The notes under the pieces are model-generated. The model worked only from the letters and a program-made list of their open reading frames with translations, had not been told where the DNA came from and made no database searches. This document shows, in pieces, positions 17,114 through 26,175 of a stretch of DNA of 56,939 nt. How positions within the stretch are numbered: position 1 is the first letter of the stretch; each line of letters opens with the position of its first letter. The stretch covers positions 1 to 56,939 of the forward strand of contig CASERW010000006.1 in NCBI GenBank assembly GCA_949290445.1, given 5' to 3'. The stretch comes from Aeriscardovia aeriphila (GTDB taxonomy: Bacteria > Actinomycetota > Actinomycetes > Actinomycetales > Bifidobacteriaceae). Both the position numbers and the translations under genes were made by a program.

Positions 17114-18475
17114 TCAGTGCACACGCTGACGCCTATACGCGCTGCCAATCTGGAGAAGAGCGAGAGAAGAGAGAGCAGCACCTAAAGCAAACACAGCACC
17201 CCACGAGCCCAACGCCACCAAACCCCAGTGAGAGTAAACGACACCGGAAACTCCAGCACCGAGAGCGATACCCGTGTTAAAACTCATCGAATTGAGCGAA
17301 TTCGACAAGTTTAGTGAGCCAGGGTGAGTTTGCGCCGCAGAGTCAACGTAACAAATTTGCGACGGAGAATTCTGCAAGTACATCAGCAATCCCAACGCCA
17401 TCACAACAACGAGCACCACAATATGAGCCCACAGTGAAGCCTGAGAGTGAGCAACAAAGCAAGCAAGGCTAAGCAAGAGCAAGGCACACATCTGAGCAGC
17501 ATACCAACCCCACATATGCCCCAACGGCTGCTCAATGCTACCTTTGCGAGCAAGAACGCCAGAGTACAGGTTAGAGAAGAGTGCCATCAGCCCGAACACC
17601 ACCAAAACGAGCGACACCTGAGCTTCGCCCACACCGGCAAAAGACGTGAGAATTGGAGTGATATACGTATAGAAAACATAAGTGGCAGCAGCACCGCAGA
17701 TCACGCATAAACAGGCAAAAACAATACGCAAGTCACTAAAGAGCAAGAATTGACGAAGAATACTCACAGAGGATGTGCGCGTACTTGCTGGCAATACAGC
17801 ACAATCGACAACGATGAGGATCAACGTGATCACCGTGATGGCATGGAAAGCCCAGCGCCAACCGAGAGTTTGAGCAAGCCATGTGCCTGCAGGAACACCA
17901 AAAACAGAAGCCAAAGAAAAGCCAGAAAAAACCCACGCCATAAAACGAGTGCGCGTAGCCTGCTCTGTCACCTGCGGAGCGAAGGTCATTCCCACAGCCA
18001 CCAGTGCACCAGCGACGAGAGCCACAATCATGCGAGAGAGCGCGAGAAAAGCGTAATTCGAAGCAAAACCAGATAAAGCGTTACCGACGAGGAAAATCCC
18101 CACCATGCTGATATACACTTTTTTGCGCGGAAAACGGGCAGAAAAAGCAGCGACCAGCGGGCAGGCAACAGCATAAACCGCAGCAAAGAGGGAGACGAGG
18201 TTTCCCACGAGAACTTGAGGAATATGCAAGCCTTGAGCGATGTCTGGCAAAATTCCCATCATGATGAACTCGTTGGCACCCAGAACAAAACTTGTCGTCA
18301 CTAGGCAGATCACGGGAACAGTCCAGAAACGGCCGGGGACAATAGCTGATTCTTCGTCAGCACCGTTCTGAGCGGCGCTATTGTCAGCTTTCGCGGGAGC
18401 CTCCAGGTCGGTCGGGTTCTCTGGGTTGAAACTCTGTTGATTCTTCGTCTGCTGTGTCGATGTCGCCTGTGCCAT
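17114..18475 (-). CDS. MFS transporter, DHA1/AraJ-like exporter
   Basis: A 453-residue, 12-helix major facilitator. After about 60 hydrophilic residues rich in Gln/Asn/Glu, the core begins FWTVPVICLVTTSFVLGANEF. The loop 2-3 motif is degenerate (AFSARFPRKKVYI), and the helix-5 'motif C' region FGVPAGTWLAQTLGWRWAF has the proline/glycine pattern of drug and sugar exporters. ATG 18475 is preferred because GAAGG lies 6 bases upstream; an extension to 18529 would add a very basic segment with no ribosome-binding site. It is divergent from a second MFS gene at 19431, with 955 bp between. The substrate is unknown; arabinose/drug efflux is the usual annotation of this family. Confidence 0.88.
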   Translation of the reverse strand: MAQATSTQQTKNQQSFNPENPTDLEAPAKADNSAAQNGADEESAIVPGRFWTVPVICLVTTSFVLGANEFIMMGILPDIAQGLHIPQVLVGNLVSLFAAVYAVACPLVAAFSARFPRKKVYISMVGIFLVGNALSGFASNYAFLALSRMIVALVAGALVAVGMTFAPQVTEQATRTRFMAWVFSGFSLASVFGVPAGTWLAQTLGWRWAFHAITVITLILIVVDCAVLPASTRTSSVSILRQFLLFSDLRIVFACLCVICGAAATYVFYTYITPILTSFAGVGEAQVSLVLVVFGLMALFSNLYSGVLARKGSIEQPLGHMWGWYAAQMCALLLLSLACFVAHSQASLWAHIVVLVVVMALGLLMYLQNSPSQICYVDSAAQTHPGSLNLSNSLNSMSFNTGIALGAGVSGVVYSHWGLVALGSWGAVFALGAALSSLALLQIGSAYRRQRVH

Positions 18476-19430
18476 CTGTACCTTCGCCTTTATATGTTTC
18501 CTCCTGCGCTCGTCGCGCACGCTTTCCATTTAACGACGGCAGCCCGCCGAACAAGGCTATCGCGTGGCGGGAGCTTCTGGCCGTGGCGGCATTGGTCTCC
18601 ATCAGCGAGAAGAAAACGAAACGTTTGGCAGGACTTTCGAGCACGAGCCCGGGATCGGCTTACACCCAAAGGTGAAAAGAACGTAAAGAAGATTCACACC
18701 CACCCTGCTCCCACGAGCCAGAACACGCTGAAAAAGTGACTTTCTGAAAGTAAAAACGCCGAAAATCAAGGTTCAAGTGAAGTAAAAACTGGAAATTTCT
18801 TTTTGTTTACACACTTTACTTCATTTTTTCACCTATCGAGAGAACAAATTAATTCACGATAAGAAATGCCATCGTTTGCAAAGAAAGAAGTAATTGCAAC
18901 AATCACCCCGCGTAAATCGAATTCCACAGCTCAAATCTTTTATTTTCTTTACTTCAATAAATACTCAATTAGCCACAAATTTAGGTGTCGTTTATTCTCA
19001 AACTATCAAGAACAGTTACATGTGAAACACCACTCTCCGTGCTTCTCGCCGTTCTGATGCTGTGTTTTATGCCCAGTAGCGCTGAGTGCACTACCAAAAC
19101 ACCGCTCCAGCAATACGGCAGAGATCAGTGCGGCCAGAGTGGGCTTTTTGCTTTCTTGATGCCCTGTGCACAGCAGGTAGCCGACAGCCTCAGCCACTGT
19201 TGTTACCTGGAACACCAGTCTTTTATCACCGTCGATACATCCCTCGCTGGGGTTGTACCTTCGCATGCCTTAAGCGCGGCGAAACGAAAAGAGGCTGGAC
19301 CGCACAACACAGGCATCATAAAAGCACAAGCAGCACGCCCCTCCATCAGGGCAATGTTTCACGTGATATAGCTACACGCAGGCGCCTTCGCACACATAGG
19401 TGTCCGCTCGCTATAGACAGAGAGGAACCC
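18476..19430. other. 955-bp intergenic region between divergent MFS genes
   Basis: AT-rich around 18730-19000. It holds an inverted repeat at 18778-18823 and weak short ORFs only. The open frame that precedes the second MFS gene from 19086 has no transmembrane or export character and no Shine-Dalgarno, so I treat it as non-coding. Two divergent promoters are expected here but cannot be fixed. Confidence 0.5.
18778..18823. promoter_or_regulatory. Inverted repeat, candidate operator for MFS genes
   Basis: TGAAGTAAA (18778-18786) and TTTACTTCA (18815-18823) are perfect inverted 9-mers 28 bp apart. A related string, GAAAGTAAAAAC (18746-18757), adds a third similar site. Placement between two divergent exporters suits a shared regulator. 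Confidence 0.45.
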
Positions 19431-20696
19431 ATGACCTCAACTACCTCCGCAAGCTCTACTGAGCGCTCGAGCTTCACCTCTGAGCAGCTCACCCCACTGA
19501 TGAGCTTGGGCATTATGTCCTTCTGCTTGGGCATGTCACAGTTCGTCATCGTCGGTATGCTTCCTAGCGTTGCTCAAGCCCTGACAGGTGGTAACGCAGG
19601 CCAGGCAAGCCAGCTCATCGCTGCTTACACTATCGGCATTTGCATCGGCCTGGTTCTGCTTCCTTTAGCTCGTAAGATGAACGCAAAGTGGTTCGTTACC
19701 TTGCTCGCCGTGTTCATGCTCGTCGGCAACCTTCTTACCTGGATGTTGGGCTTGCTGGGCACGTCTGCTTTCGTCCCACTCCTCGCTGCTCGCTTCATCG
19801 CCGGCGTTCCTCACGGCACTTTCTTCGGTGTCGCATCCCTGATCGCCGTTCAGCTTGCTCCAAAGGGCAAGGAAGGTGCAGCAACCGCTATCGTCGTCAC
19901 TGGCCAGACCGTCGCTGACGTCATCGGCATCCCGCTCGGTGTTTACTTGGCTTCCACCATTGGTTGGGCTCCCGTTTTCCTCATCATCTCCATTCTCAAC
20001 GTTCTGGCTCTGCTGCTCGGCGTCTTCACCATTCCAGCAATCCCAGCAATGACGGGCGAAGCCGGTAAGAAGGGCTCTCTCATCGCTGCTATGAAGCGCG
20101 TCCCCTTCTGGGCTTATGCTGTGGCAACCTTCGTGGGTGGCTTGGGCTTCTTCACCTTCTACAACTTCGTTTCCGCTTGGGCTCAGAAGGATGCCGGCTT
20201 CTCCACTGGCTTTGCTGGTGGCGTGAAGTCCACGATCTGGCTCATGGTTGTCGCTGGCCTGGGCATGTTTGTCGGCTCGATTTTGGCTGGTAGGTTCGTT
20301 GACAAGTTCTCCCCAGCTCGCTCCCTGCTCATTGGTTTGACGTGGCAGGCTGTGGCGTTGGCTCTCTTGTGGCTCATCGCCCCTCATTCGGCCGTCTTCA
20401 CTTACCTTCTCACCTTCCTGATTACGGCATCCCTCTTCTATGTTTCTGGTACTCCAGGCTTGATGGTTGCTAATGATCTCGCTGCTCGCGGCCTTGCTGG
20501 TGGCGTTCTGTTTAACTTGACGCTCAATGCTGGTAACTTTGTGGGCACTCAGGTGGGTGACTCGTTGGAGAAGGTCTCGTCGTCTTACTTGCCATTCGCT
20601 GGCGTTGGCTTGGCCTTTACCGTTGTTTCCGTTTTGCTGACCTTGTACTTGGTCATTGACGAGAAGCGTGAAACCCCATCCGTCATCAACGACTGA
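19431..20696 (+). CDS. MFS transporter, DHA1/AraJ-like exporter
   Basis: A 421-residue, 12-helix major facilitator (LGIMSFCLGMSQFVIVGMLP in helix 1; ARFIAGVPHGTFFGVASL around helix 4; TGQTVADVIGIPLGVYLASTIGW at helix 5). It belongs to the sugar/drug efflux group that includes AraJ and PbuE and is a distant relative of the divergent gene at 17114-18475, which suggests an old duplication. ATG 19431 has AGAGGAA 5 bases upstream. The gene is followed at once by an inverted pair of the dispersed motif, which serves as the only termination-like structure seen. The transported molecule is not readable from sequence. Confidence 0.9.
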   Translation: MTSTTSASSTERSSFTSEQLTPLMSLGIMSFCLGMSQFVIVGMLPSVAQALTGGNAGQASQLIAAYTIGICIGLVLLPLARKMNAKWFVTLLAVFMLVGNLLTWMLGLLGTSAFVPLLAARFIAGVPHGTFFGVASLIAVQLAPKGKEGAATAIVVTGQTVADVIGIPLGVYLASTIGWAPVFLIISILNVLALLLGVFTIPAIPAMTGEAGKKGSLIAAMKRVPFWAYAVATFVGGLGFFTFYNFVSAWAQKDAGFSTGFAGGVKSTIWLMVVAGLGMFVGSILAGRFVDKFSPARSLLIGLTWQAVALALLWLIAPHSAVFTYLLTFLITASLFYVSGTPGLMVANDLAARGLAGGVLFNLTLNAGNFVGTQVGDSLEKVSSSYLPFAGVGLAFTVVSVLLTLYLVIDEKRETPSVIND

Positions 20697-20706
20697 TGAG
20701 TTTCTC

Positions 20707-20731
20707 GAGATTATCAGTGTACTCATAATCT
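20707..20731. repeat. Dispersed-motif pair (one arm degenerate)
   Basis: GAGATTATCA (20707-20716) faces TCATAATCTC (20722-20731), one base off. It starts 10 bp after the MFS stop codon. Confidence 0.7.
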
Positions 20732-20814
20732 CGCGTGAGCTTTCCCCGGCTTTCATACTGTGGCCCTATGCGCAGGATGAGAGTCGGGGAATTTTGTTGT
20801 GGAATAATGAAGCC

Positions 20815-21894
20815 ATGACATCGAAGAAGTCGCAACAAGCACATACTTCACGCACCAAGGGCGAGCGTCGAACTCAAGCCAGACCTCGCTCCTCGCGCAC
20901 GTCGACTCCTTCGCGCAAACCTCGCACACCGCGCAACTCTCATGGCCCGCGTCATTCTCGAGCTCCTCGCAAGCCTCGCACCCCGCGCAACTCGAGGGGC
21001 ACTCGCACCAGCTCACTCTCGCGCAATACCAACGCTTCTGTGGCAACCTCAAGGCTTTCGCCGGGCGTGCGCACCGGGCTATTGGTCAGCTTGATCCTCG
21101 TTTTGGCGATGGTCGGCGTCTTCGTTTTCAGCAATATCCAGCAGGTCAAGTCGCTGGTTGCCCAGCAAAATAGCGACGCCAGGCTCTACTCTTTCAACCC
21201 CGGCTACATTATTTCTGACAATCTTTTCTTCAACGACAAAGCGGTGAACGAAGAGCAGGTTCAAACTTTCCTCAACACTCAAGGCAAAGATTGCCAGGGC
21301 GAGTGGTGCGTGAAAAGCCACCGTTTTGAAGTGCATGCCGAGGAGAAGGATGAGCTGTGTTCCGCCTACACTCCGCCCGAGATTACCAGTACGGAAAATC
21401 GCAAAGCTGCTTCGCCCGTTGCAACGGGTGCGCACGTGATTATGGCAGCCGCACGCAGCTGCCATATCAACCCGCGTGTGCTACTCGTTTTGCTGCAAAA
21501 AGAGTCGGGTGTGGTGACGATGAGGAACCCGCAGGAGAAGAATTATCGCTTTGCTATGGGGCTCAACTGCCCTGATAATGCGGCTTGCGATAAGAAATAT
21601 GCGGGATTTTTCAATCAGGTGTTTGGTGCGGCCAGACGTTTTCAGTATTATCGCGCGAATCCTGGCCAATACCAGTTTTCCGCTCAGCATGTGAATTCTA
21701 TTCGGTTTAATCCCAATGCTGCCTGCGGTTCGAGCAAAGTGTATATCGAGAATACGGCGACTGCTTTGCTGTATATCTATACGCCTTATCAGCCTAATCG
21801 TGCTGCCCTCGCGGGCAAGCCGGATAGTTGTTCGAGCTTTGGTAATCTCAACTTTGCCCGCCTGTGGGAGCAGTGGTTTGGCGCTCGCCAGTAA
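20815..21894 (+). CDS. Membrane-anchored lytic-transglycosylase-like / hemagglutinin-type protein
   Basis: A 359-residue type II membrane protein. The first about 85 residues are extremely basic and repetitive (RKPRTPRNS occurs twice, 18 residues apart), then one membrane helix (about 89-110, TGLLVSLILVLAMVGVFVF), then an extracellular domain. That domain contains INPRVLLVLLQKESGVVT, in which the Glu after the helix resembles the catalytic Glu of lysozyme/transglycosylase folds, and six to seven cysteines that may form disulfides. Similar bifidobacterial proteins are often labelled hemagglutinin. ATG 20815 is chosen because the upstream frame crosses the dispersed-motif site. A role in cell-wall remodelling is inferred; the basic tail would lie in the cytoplasm, possibly near DNA or membrane phospholipid. 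Confidence 0.7.
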   Translation: MTSKKSQQAHTSRTKGERRTQARPRSSRTSTPSRKPRTPRNSHGPRHSRAPRKPRTPRNSRGTRTSSLSRNTNASVATSRLSPGVRTGLLVSLILVLAMVGVFVFSNIQQVKSLVAQQNSDARLYSFNPGYIISDNLFFNDKAVNEEQVQTFLNTQGKDCQGEWCVKSHRFEVHAEEKDELCSAYTPPEITSTENRKAASPVATGAHVIMAAARSCHINPRVLLVLLQKESGVVTMRNPQEKNYRFAMGLNCPDNAACDKKYAGFFNQVFGAARRFQYYRANPGQYQFSAQHVNSIRFNPNAACGSSKVYIENTATALLYIYTPYQPNRAALAGKPDSCSSFGNLNFARLWEQWFGARQ

Positions 21895-21936
21895 GCCTGC
21901 TGTTGAGGAAAGCTGGCGAGCATGGGAAATCTCTCC

Positions 21937-21964
21937 TTGCTAAATCAGAACGGTCAGCTATACT
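21937..21964 (+). promoter_or_regulatory. Candidate promoter upstream of the metal ATPase
   Basis: TTGCTA (21937-21942), a 16-base spacer and TATACT (21959-21964). It would give a leader of about 275 bases before ATG 22246. No gene lies in 21895-22245 otherwise. Base composition gives only modest support. Confidence 0.35.
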
Positions 21965-22245
21965 GGAGCACGAGCAGAAGCAGCGCGACCGTCGCTCGCC
22001 ATTGGAGATTACGACGGATTTGCACGGCAACAGCAGGGTCTCAATGGCAGATCTGCAAGCTTCTCCTCCACCAAGCCTGGTGACAGTGCACCAGCATCAG
22101 TGAACTCAACATGTACGAACACACATCGTACAGACGGGCGATCTGAGCTACGCACGACACCAGCACGTCATACGTTACGCTCAGCGCCCGTTTGACAGGT
22201 GGCACAACCGTTGGCCTTAGTCACGGGTGCGGCAAAGGAGAAGGA

Positions 22246-24543
22246 ATGCCAACTCGTCCGCATCGTTCGTTTGGTGAGTTAGTTCGCCGTTTTATAGCGA
22301 ATGCTCCCATGCTTTTCGTTACCGTTATAGTCGGTATTGTTTCTACAATTCTGTGGTTCTCCGGCAACTCATACCCACATCAACTCGACCTGTTCAGCGC
22401 AGCCTGCTGGACGCAAGCCCCGGCTCAAACGGCCGCAGCGGCACTCTTCACCGTGCTGACAATCTTTACGGCTCTCGATGAGCTCTTCGGCTTCACCCTT
22501 GATGGCATTATCACCGGCCTGATCCACGGAGAAGTGGGCGCCGACTTCCTCGCCGTCATCGCACTGATTTCAACCCTGTGCGTGCGCGAGTTCTGGGCCG
22601 CCTGGATTGTGGACGTGATGGTCTACTCCGGCGAGGCCATTGAAACCTACGCTCAGCTGCGTGCTAAGAGAAATTTGACGGCTCTCATCGACGCTGCTCC
22701 TCAAATCGCTCACATCGTCACCTCAACGCAAGCTCTCGCTGTAGAGGCGGAAAAGCTTGACCAGAAGGCTGGCGACGCTGCTCCTGAGACTACCGCTGCA
22801 AGCAACTCTCAGGCTGGAGCAACGGTAGGCCAGGCTAACGCTGCAAGTGAGGCTTCCGAGAGCATCGACCCGAACCACCCATTCTTCGCCACAGGCGAGA
22901 ACGCACCGGCCGAGGAAATGGCCAGCGAGTGGGAAACCGTTCCTGTTGAGCAGGTGAAGGTGGGCGATTTGCTCATGGTTCGCCCCGGCGAAACCATTCC
23001 TGTCAACGGCACACTCGTTTCGCGCACTGCAACCGTCGACCTGTCGATGATCAACGGCGAGCCTGTCCCTGCTGACGTGTTCCGCGGCGACCAGCTGAGC
23101 TCTGGCGCTGTGAACGGTGCAAGCGCACTTCTCATGCGTGCAACCGCTGCAGCCGGCGATTCGCAATACCAGCGCATCCTCGACTTGGTGCGTTCTGCTC
23201 AGGAATCTCGCGCATCGGTAGTCAAGACAGCTGACCTTCTCGCCATGCCTTTCACTGTCGTTTCGCTCGTGATTGCCATTTCGGCGTGGGTTGCCACCGC
23301 TATGAGCGAAGGCTTTGGTATGGGTGCTCTGCGCTTTACCCAGGTGCTCGTTCTTGCAACTCCGTGCCCACTGCTCATTGCAGCTCCGGTGGCCTTCATG
23401 GGTGGTACTGGCCGCTTGGCACATGCCGGCATCATTATTAAGAGCCAGGATGTGTTGGAAAACCTGGGCCGCGTGTCCCACATCTTCTTCGATAAGACGG
23501 GTACGCTCACGCATAAGCGTCCAGCAGTTTCTCGCGTGGATATTGCTCCTGCAGCACAATCTCGCTTCACTGCTGACCATATTCTCGCCATTACAGGGCC
23601 TTTGGAAGCCTATTCCGTCCACATTTTGGCCAAGGGCATTCGCTCTGCTGGCGATAAGGTTCTCGCCCAGCACAACATTGAACGTCCCCGTGTGACCAAT
23701 CCGCAAGAGATTGCTGGTCAAGGTGAAGAGGGAATGGTTAATGGCCATGAAGTCAAGATTGGCCGTTTCAGCTTCGTCACCGGCCACCTTGCACAGGAGA
23801 GTAGCGAAGCGCAGGCGCGTGAAGTAGCGCAGGAGGAAGCTCAGCAGATCGCTCAGTACTTCCCTGATAGCTTGGCAGCCAATGAGATGGCAACCTATGT
23901 GTCCATCGACGGCGAAGTAACAGCACGCATCATTCTCAAGGATTTCGCACGCGAGAATGCACGTCAGAGCCTTGATAATCTCAAGAAGCTCGGTATTGAC
24001 CGCCTGTCCATGGTGACCGGCGACAAGCCAGGTTCCGCCCAGGTTATCGCCCAAGAGGTCGGCATTAGCGATGTCAAGGCAAGCCTGCTGCCAGAAGAGA
24101 AGGTGACCGCCGTTGCTGCAGCCCACAACGAGCCGGGCATTCCCGAGTCGTGGCCAGTGCGCATGCTCAGGCGCATTAACCGCGAGCCTGCTGTTCAGCC
24201 AGTGACCATGATGGTGGGCGACGGCGTCAACGACGCTCCAACCCTCGCATCTGCTGATATTGGTGTGGCTATGACTGACGGTTCGTCGACGGCTGCTTCC
24301 GAGTCAGCTCAAGTAGTGATTATGAATGACAACATCGCGATGGTTCCGCGCGCAATCACCATTTCTCGTCAGACCAAGCGCACCATGCTTCAGGCAAGCT
24401 CCGGCGGTATCATCATCGCCATTGTCATGATGCTGCTCGCTGCCTTCAACTTCATCCCGGTTGTGGTGGGCGCTGTGCTGCAGGAAGTGATCGATGTGAT
24501 CTCGATTACTTGGGCATTGACCGCGCTGATCGATAAGAAGTAA
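22246..24543 (+). CDS. P1B-type heavy-metal-translocating ATPase
   Basis: A 765-residue metal pump. The membrane metal motif is TPCP with Cys374, the phosphorylated Asp is D416 in DKTGTLT, and the hinge motif is VGDGVNDAPTLASADIGVAM near 658. The actuator loop reads INGEP (Glu272) instead of the more usual TGE(P/S), an unusual Thr-to-Asn change. There is no N-terminal metal-binding (HMA) domain. A hydrophilic insert rich in Ala/Glu/Gln follows near residues 165-225. The start at 22246 has AAAGGAGAAGG just upstream. With a single TPCP and no HMA domain, Cu, Zn/Cd or Co cannot be told apart; family members of this shape are usually annotated Cd/Zn or broad-specificity. Single-gene unit with its own terminator. 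Confidence 0.9.
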   Translation: MPTRPHRSFGELVRRFIANAPMLFVTVIVGIVSTILWFSGNSYPHQLDLFSAACWTQAPAQTAAAALFTVLTIFTALDELFGFTLDGIITGLIHGEVGADFLAVIALISTLCVREFWAAWIVDVMVYSGEAIETYAQLRAKRNLTALIDAAPQIAHIVTSTQALAVEAEKLDQKAGDAAPETTAASNSQAGATVGQANAASEASESIDPNHPFFATGENAPAEEMASEWETVPVEQVKVGDLLMVRPGETIPVNGTLVSRTATVDLSMINGEPVPADVFRGDQLSSGAVNGASALLMRATAAAGDSQYQRILDLVRSAQESRASVVKTADLLAMPFTVVSLVIAISAWVATAMSEGFGMGALRFTQVLVLATPCPLLIAAPVAFMGGTGRLAHAGIIIKSQDVLENLGRVSHIFFDKTGTLTHKRPAVSRVDIAPAAQSRFTADHILAITGPLEAYSVHILAKGIRSAGDKVLAQHNIERPRVTNPQEIAGQGEEGMVNGHEVKIGRFSFVTGHLAQESSEAQAREVAQEEAQQIAQYFPDSLAANEMATYVSIDGEVTARIILKDFARENARQSLDNLKKLGIDRLSMVTGDKPGSAQVIAQEVGISDVKASLLPEEKVTAVAAAHNEPGIPESWPVRMLRRINREPAVQPVTMMVGDGVNDAPTLASADIGVAMTDGSSTAASESAQVVIMNDNIAMVPRAITISRQTKRTMLQASSGGIIIAIVMMLLAAFNFIPVVVGAVLQEVIDVISITWALTALIDKK

Positions 24544-24572
24544 AGTCGACTGGCTCAGAAGTAAGGCACACT

Positions 24573-24613
24573 AAAGCCCCGTTCGCGAAGCGTTCTTCAC
24601 GGGCGGGGCTTTT
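24573..24613 (+). terminator. Terminator of the metal ATPase gene
   Basis: AAAGCCCC (24573-24580) pairs with GGGGCTTT (24605-24612), with further pairing inside (CGCGAAGCG), followed by T. The A run on the left makes it usable from both strands, so it may also end the convergent HD gene. Confidence 0.8.
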
Positions 24614-24698
24614 GCATACGCGCGGCGGCTCAGCGGCGTGAGCTCAGGGACGAGAATCAGTGGCGGGAGCCCAGAGACGTGAGCTCAGCGGCGAGAGC
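24614..24698. repeat. Degenerate GAGCTCAGCGGCG repeats
   Basis: Between the convergent ATPase and HD genes, the string gagctcag recurs three times with the neighbours cggcg or ggacg. It is a short decayed tandem array of about 13-17 bp units. Confidence 0.5.
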
Positions 24699-25682
24699 TC
24701 AGCGGATACTCATGCCGTATTCGCGCGACAAGCTTTCGAGGTCCGGCACCCCATAACGCGCAACGAGATTATCAAAGCGCGTCGCATTGCTCAGCCCGAA
24801 GCGTGCAGCCGAAGCGCGAGCCGCCTTAAGCGACACAAACTGCATAGGGTCGGACTTGGTGTGGAATTTATCCGCGTACATGACGATCTCTTGCTCGATA
24901 GTCTTGGGCATATAGTCGTCGGGAGGCAGCGGCAAGCCTTGCGCGACCACCTCCGAGCGCGTGATTCCCACACCCGTATGGTTGCGCGCGAACTGGGCGA
25001 TGGCTAGGCCGTAGCGGTTCTCCAGCAGGATCAAATAACCTTCAAGCCCGTGGAAAATATAGCGATGGCGGTCGAACAGGCGGCCGGCATCCTCACCGTG
25101 GCGCAGGAAGACGTGCTGAACGCCGATATCGTGAACGAGGCCTCCGACTGCGCACATTTCGAGGTCAGGAAGCGCGCCATTCCATGGCTGAGGCAGCGGG
25201 CCTGCTTGGGCGAGTTTCCGCGCACGCTCGCGATAGTTGGCGGCGAGGCTCACGGCAATTCTGGCCACAATCTGGCAGTGAGTCCAAATTTTCTCGTAGG
25301 CAAACTCGCTGGGCGCCTCCTCGTGGTGCAGCTCGCCGAGTTGGGCAAAACTGACGGGCACTCCCCTGGTGTCGCGCACCCTCTCGAAAACTCCCTCTTG
25401 GCTTGAGTCAATGCCTTTCTTGAGATTATCAGCGCTGATAATCTCAATAGTTTCCTGCTCTCCCTCTGCTGTTGGAGCCGGGCTGCCAGCAGCGGCTTGC
25501 TCGGTAGCGGCTTGATGGACAGGCTTTTGCGCGGAAGCGTCTAAGCGTTGAGCGGCTTCAAAAATGTGACGCATCACCACGCTTCGTTGCTTATTCACAT
25601 TGCCCGCGCTGGAATACACCAGCTGGGCGGTTTCCTCGGCGCTTGCGTGCTGTGTTTCCCCTGGTAGTGATGCGTAACTCAT
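24699..25682 (-). CDS. HD-domain protein, predicted metal-dependent phosphohydrolase
   Basis: A 327-residue cytosolic protein. The C-terminal about 200 residues form an HD fold: His135 (WTHCQIVARI), His184-Asp185 in GLVHDIGVQHVF, His211 (YIFHGLEGYL) and a later NHTGVGITRSEVV, ending with an Asp in MYADKFHTK. This set fits HDIG enzymes acting on nucleotides or cyclic dinucleotides; the substrate is unknown. Residues 40-100 are a low-complexity linker (QKPVHQAATEQAAAG). A complete inverted pair of the dispersed motif is encoded inside that linker, giving the peptide EIISADNLKKG. Start ATG 25682 is the first without overlap with the upstream gene, though no clear Shine-Dalgarno precedes it; a start at 25796 is possible. 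Confidence 0.75.
   Translation of the reverse strand: MSYASLPGETQHASAEETAQLVYSSAGNVNKQRSVVMRHIFEAAQRLDASAQKPVHQAATEQAAAGSPAPTAEGEQETIEIISADNLKKGIDSSQEGVFERVRDTRGVPVSFAQLGELHHEEAPSEFAYEKIWTHCQIVARIAVSLAANYRERARKLAQAGPLPQPWNGALPDLEMCAVGGLVHDIGVQHVFLRHGEDAGRLFDRHRYIFHGLEGYLILLENRYGLAIAQFARNHTGVGITRSEVVAQGLPLPPDDYMPKTIEQEIVMYADKFHTKSDPMQFVSLKAARASAARFGLSNATRFDNLVARYGVPDLESLSREYGMSIR
25422..25445. repeat. Dispersed motif, perfect inverted pair inside a coding region
   Basis: GAGATTATCA (25422-25431), GCGC centre (25432-25435), TGATAATCTC (25436-25445): a perfect 24-bp palindrome with TTTCTT on the left side. It lies in the linker of the HD-domain gene in frame. Confidence 0.85.
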
Positions 25683-25753
25683 AGTGTCAATCTTAGGCGA
25701 AACGACGAGGAGGAAACAGCGGGCGTACCAACCGGCGTGCTCGCTTTCCTGAG

Positions 25754-26041
25754 TTAGAAGCCCAACCAATCGCGGATTCGACGAATAACCCACCACACGC
25801 CAGCCACCATGAGCAGAGCCATGATGGTCGCGCCGCCGGTCACGCCACTATTCATCGTGAACCAGTATTGCAGGAAACGCCACACCTGCTTCACAGGCCA
25901 GAAAATATCGATTTCGCCGGAGATGGTGAGCACAATAATCGTGCTGATGACGCAAAAGTTGACGATCCTGACAAGCCACTTCCAGACTGTTGGGCCTTCG
26001 TTTTGAATGAAGAGAAGAAGGAAGAAATCTTTCCAGCCCAT
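25754..26041 (-). CDS. Small membrane protein, two predicted helices
   Basis: A 95-residue protein with hydrophobic segments at about 24-43 (LVRIVNFCVISTIIVLTISG) and 68-86 (GATIMALLMVAGVWWVIRR) and several Trp residues. The start has AGAGAGGG 7 bases upstream. It lies just upstream of the HD gene on the same strand (71 bp gap) and may share its transcript. No family is recognised. Confidence 0.75.
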   Translation of the reverse strand: MGWKDFFLLLFIQNEGPTVWKWLVRIVNFCVISTIIVLTISGEIDIFWPVKQVWRFLQYWFTMNSGVTGGATIMALLMVAGVWWVIRRIRDWLGF

Positions 26042-26140
26042 GGTAATACCCTCTCTTATGTATGCCGCTAATACGCATATTATCGCACAAATCAGCGGGG
26101 ATGAACGCGCAAAAATGTGTGATGGCTACATTTTGTGCAG

Positions 26141-26175
26141 TGACAATCTCGAGCCAAAAGCGCGGTGATAATCTC
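26141..26175. repeat. Dispersed motif, tandem (same-orientation) copies
   Basis: TGACAATCTC (26141-26150, one transition from consensus) and TGATAATCTC (26166-26175, followed by AAGAAA) point the same way. They lie upstream of zwf in the 266-bp gap between divergent genes. Confidence 0.7.

Noticed and set aside
19086..19430. N-terminal extension of the second MFS protein
   Set aside because: Cys/Arg/His-rich with no membrane character; ATG 19431 has a good Shine-Dalgarno and a normal MFS length.
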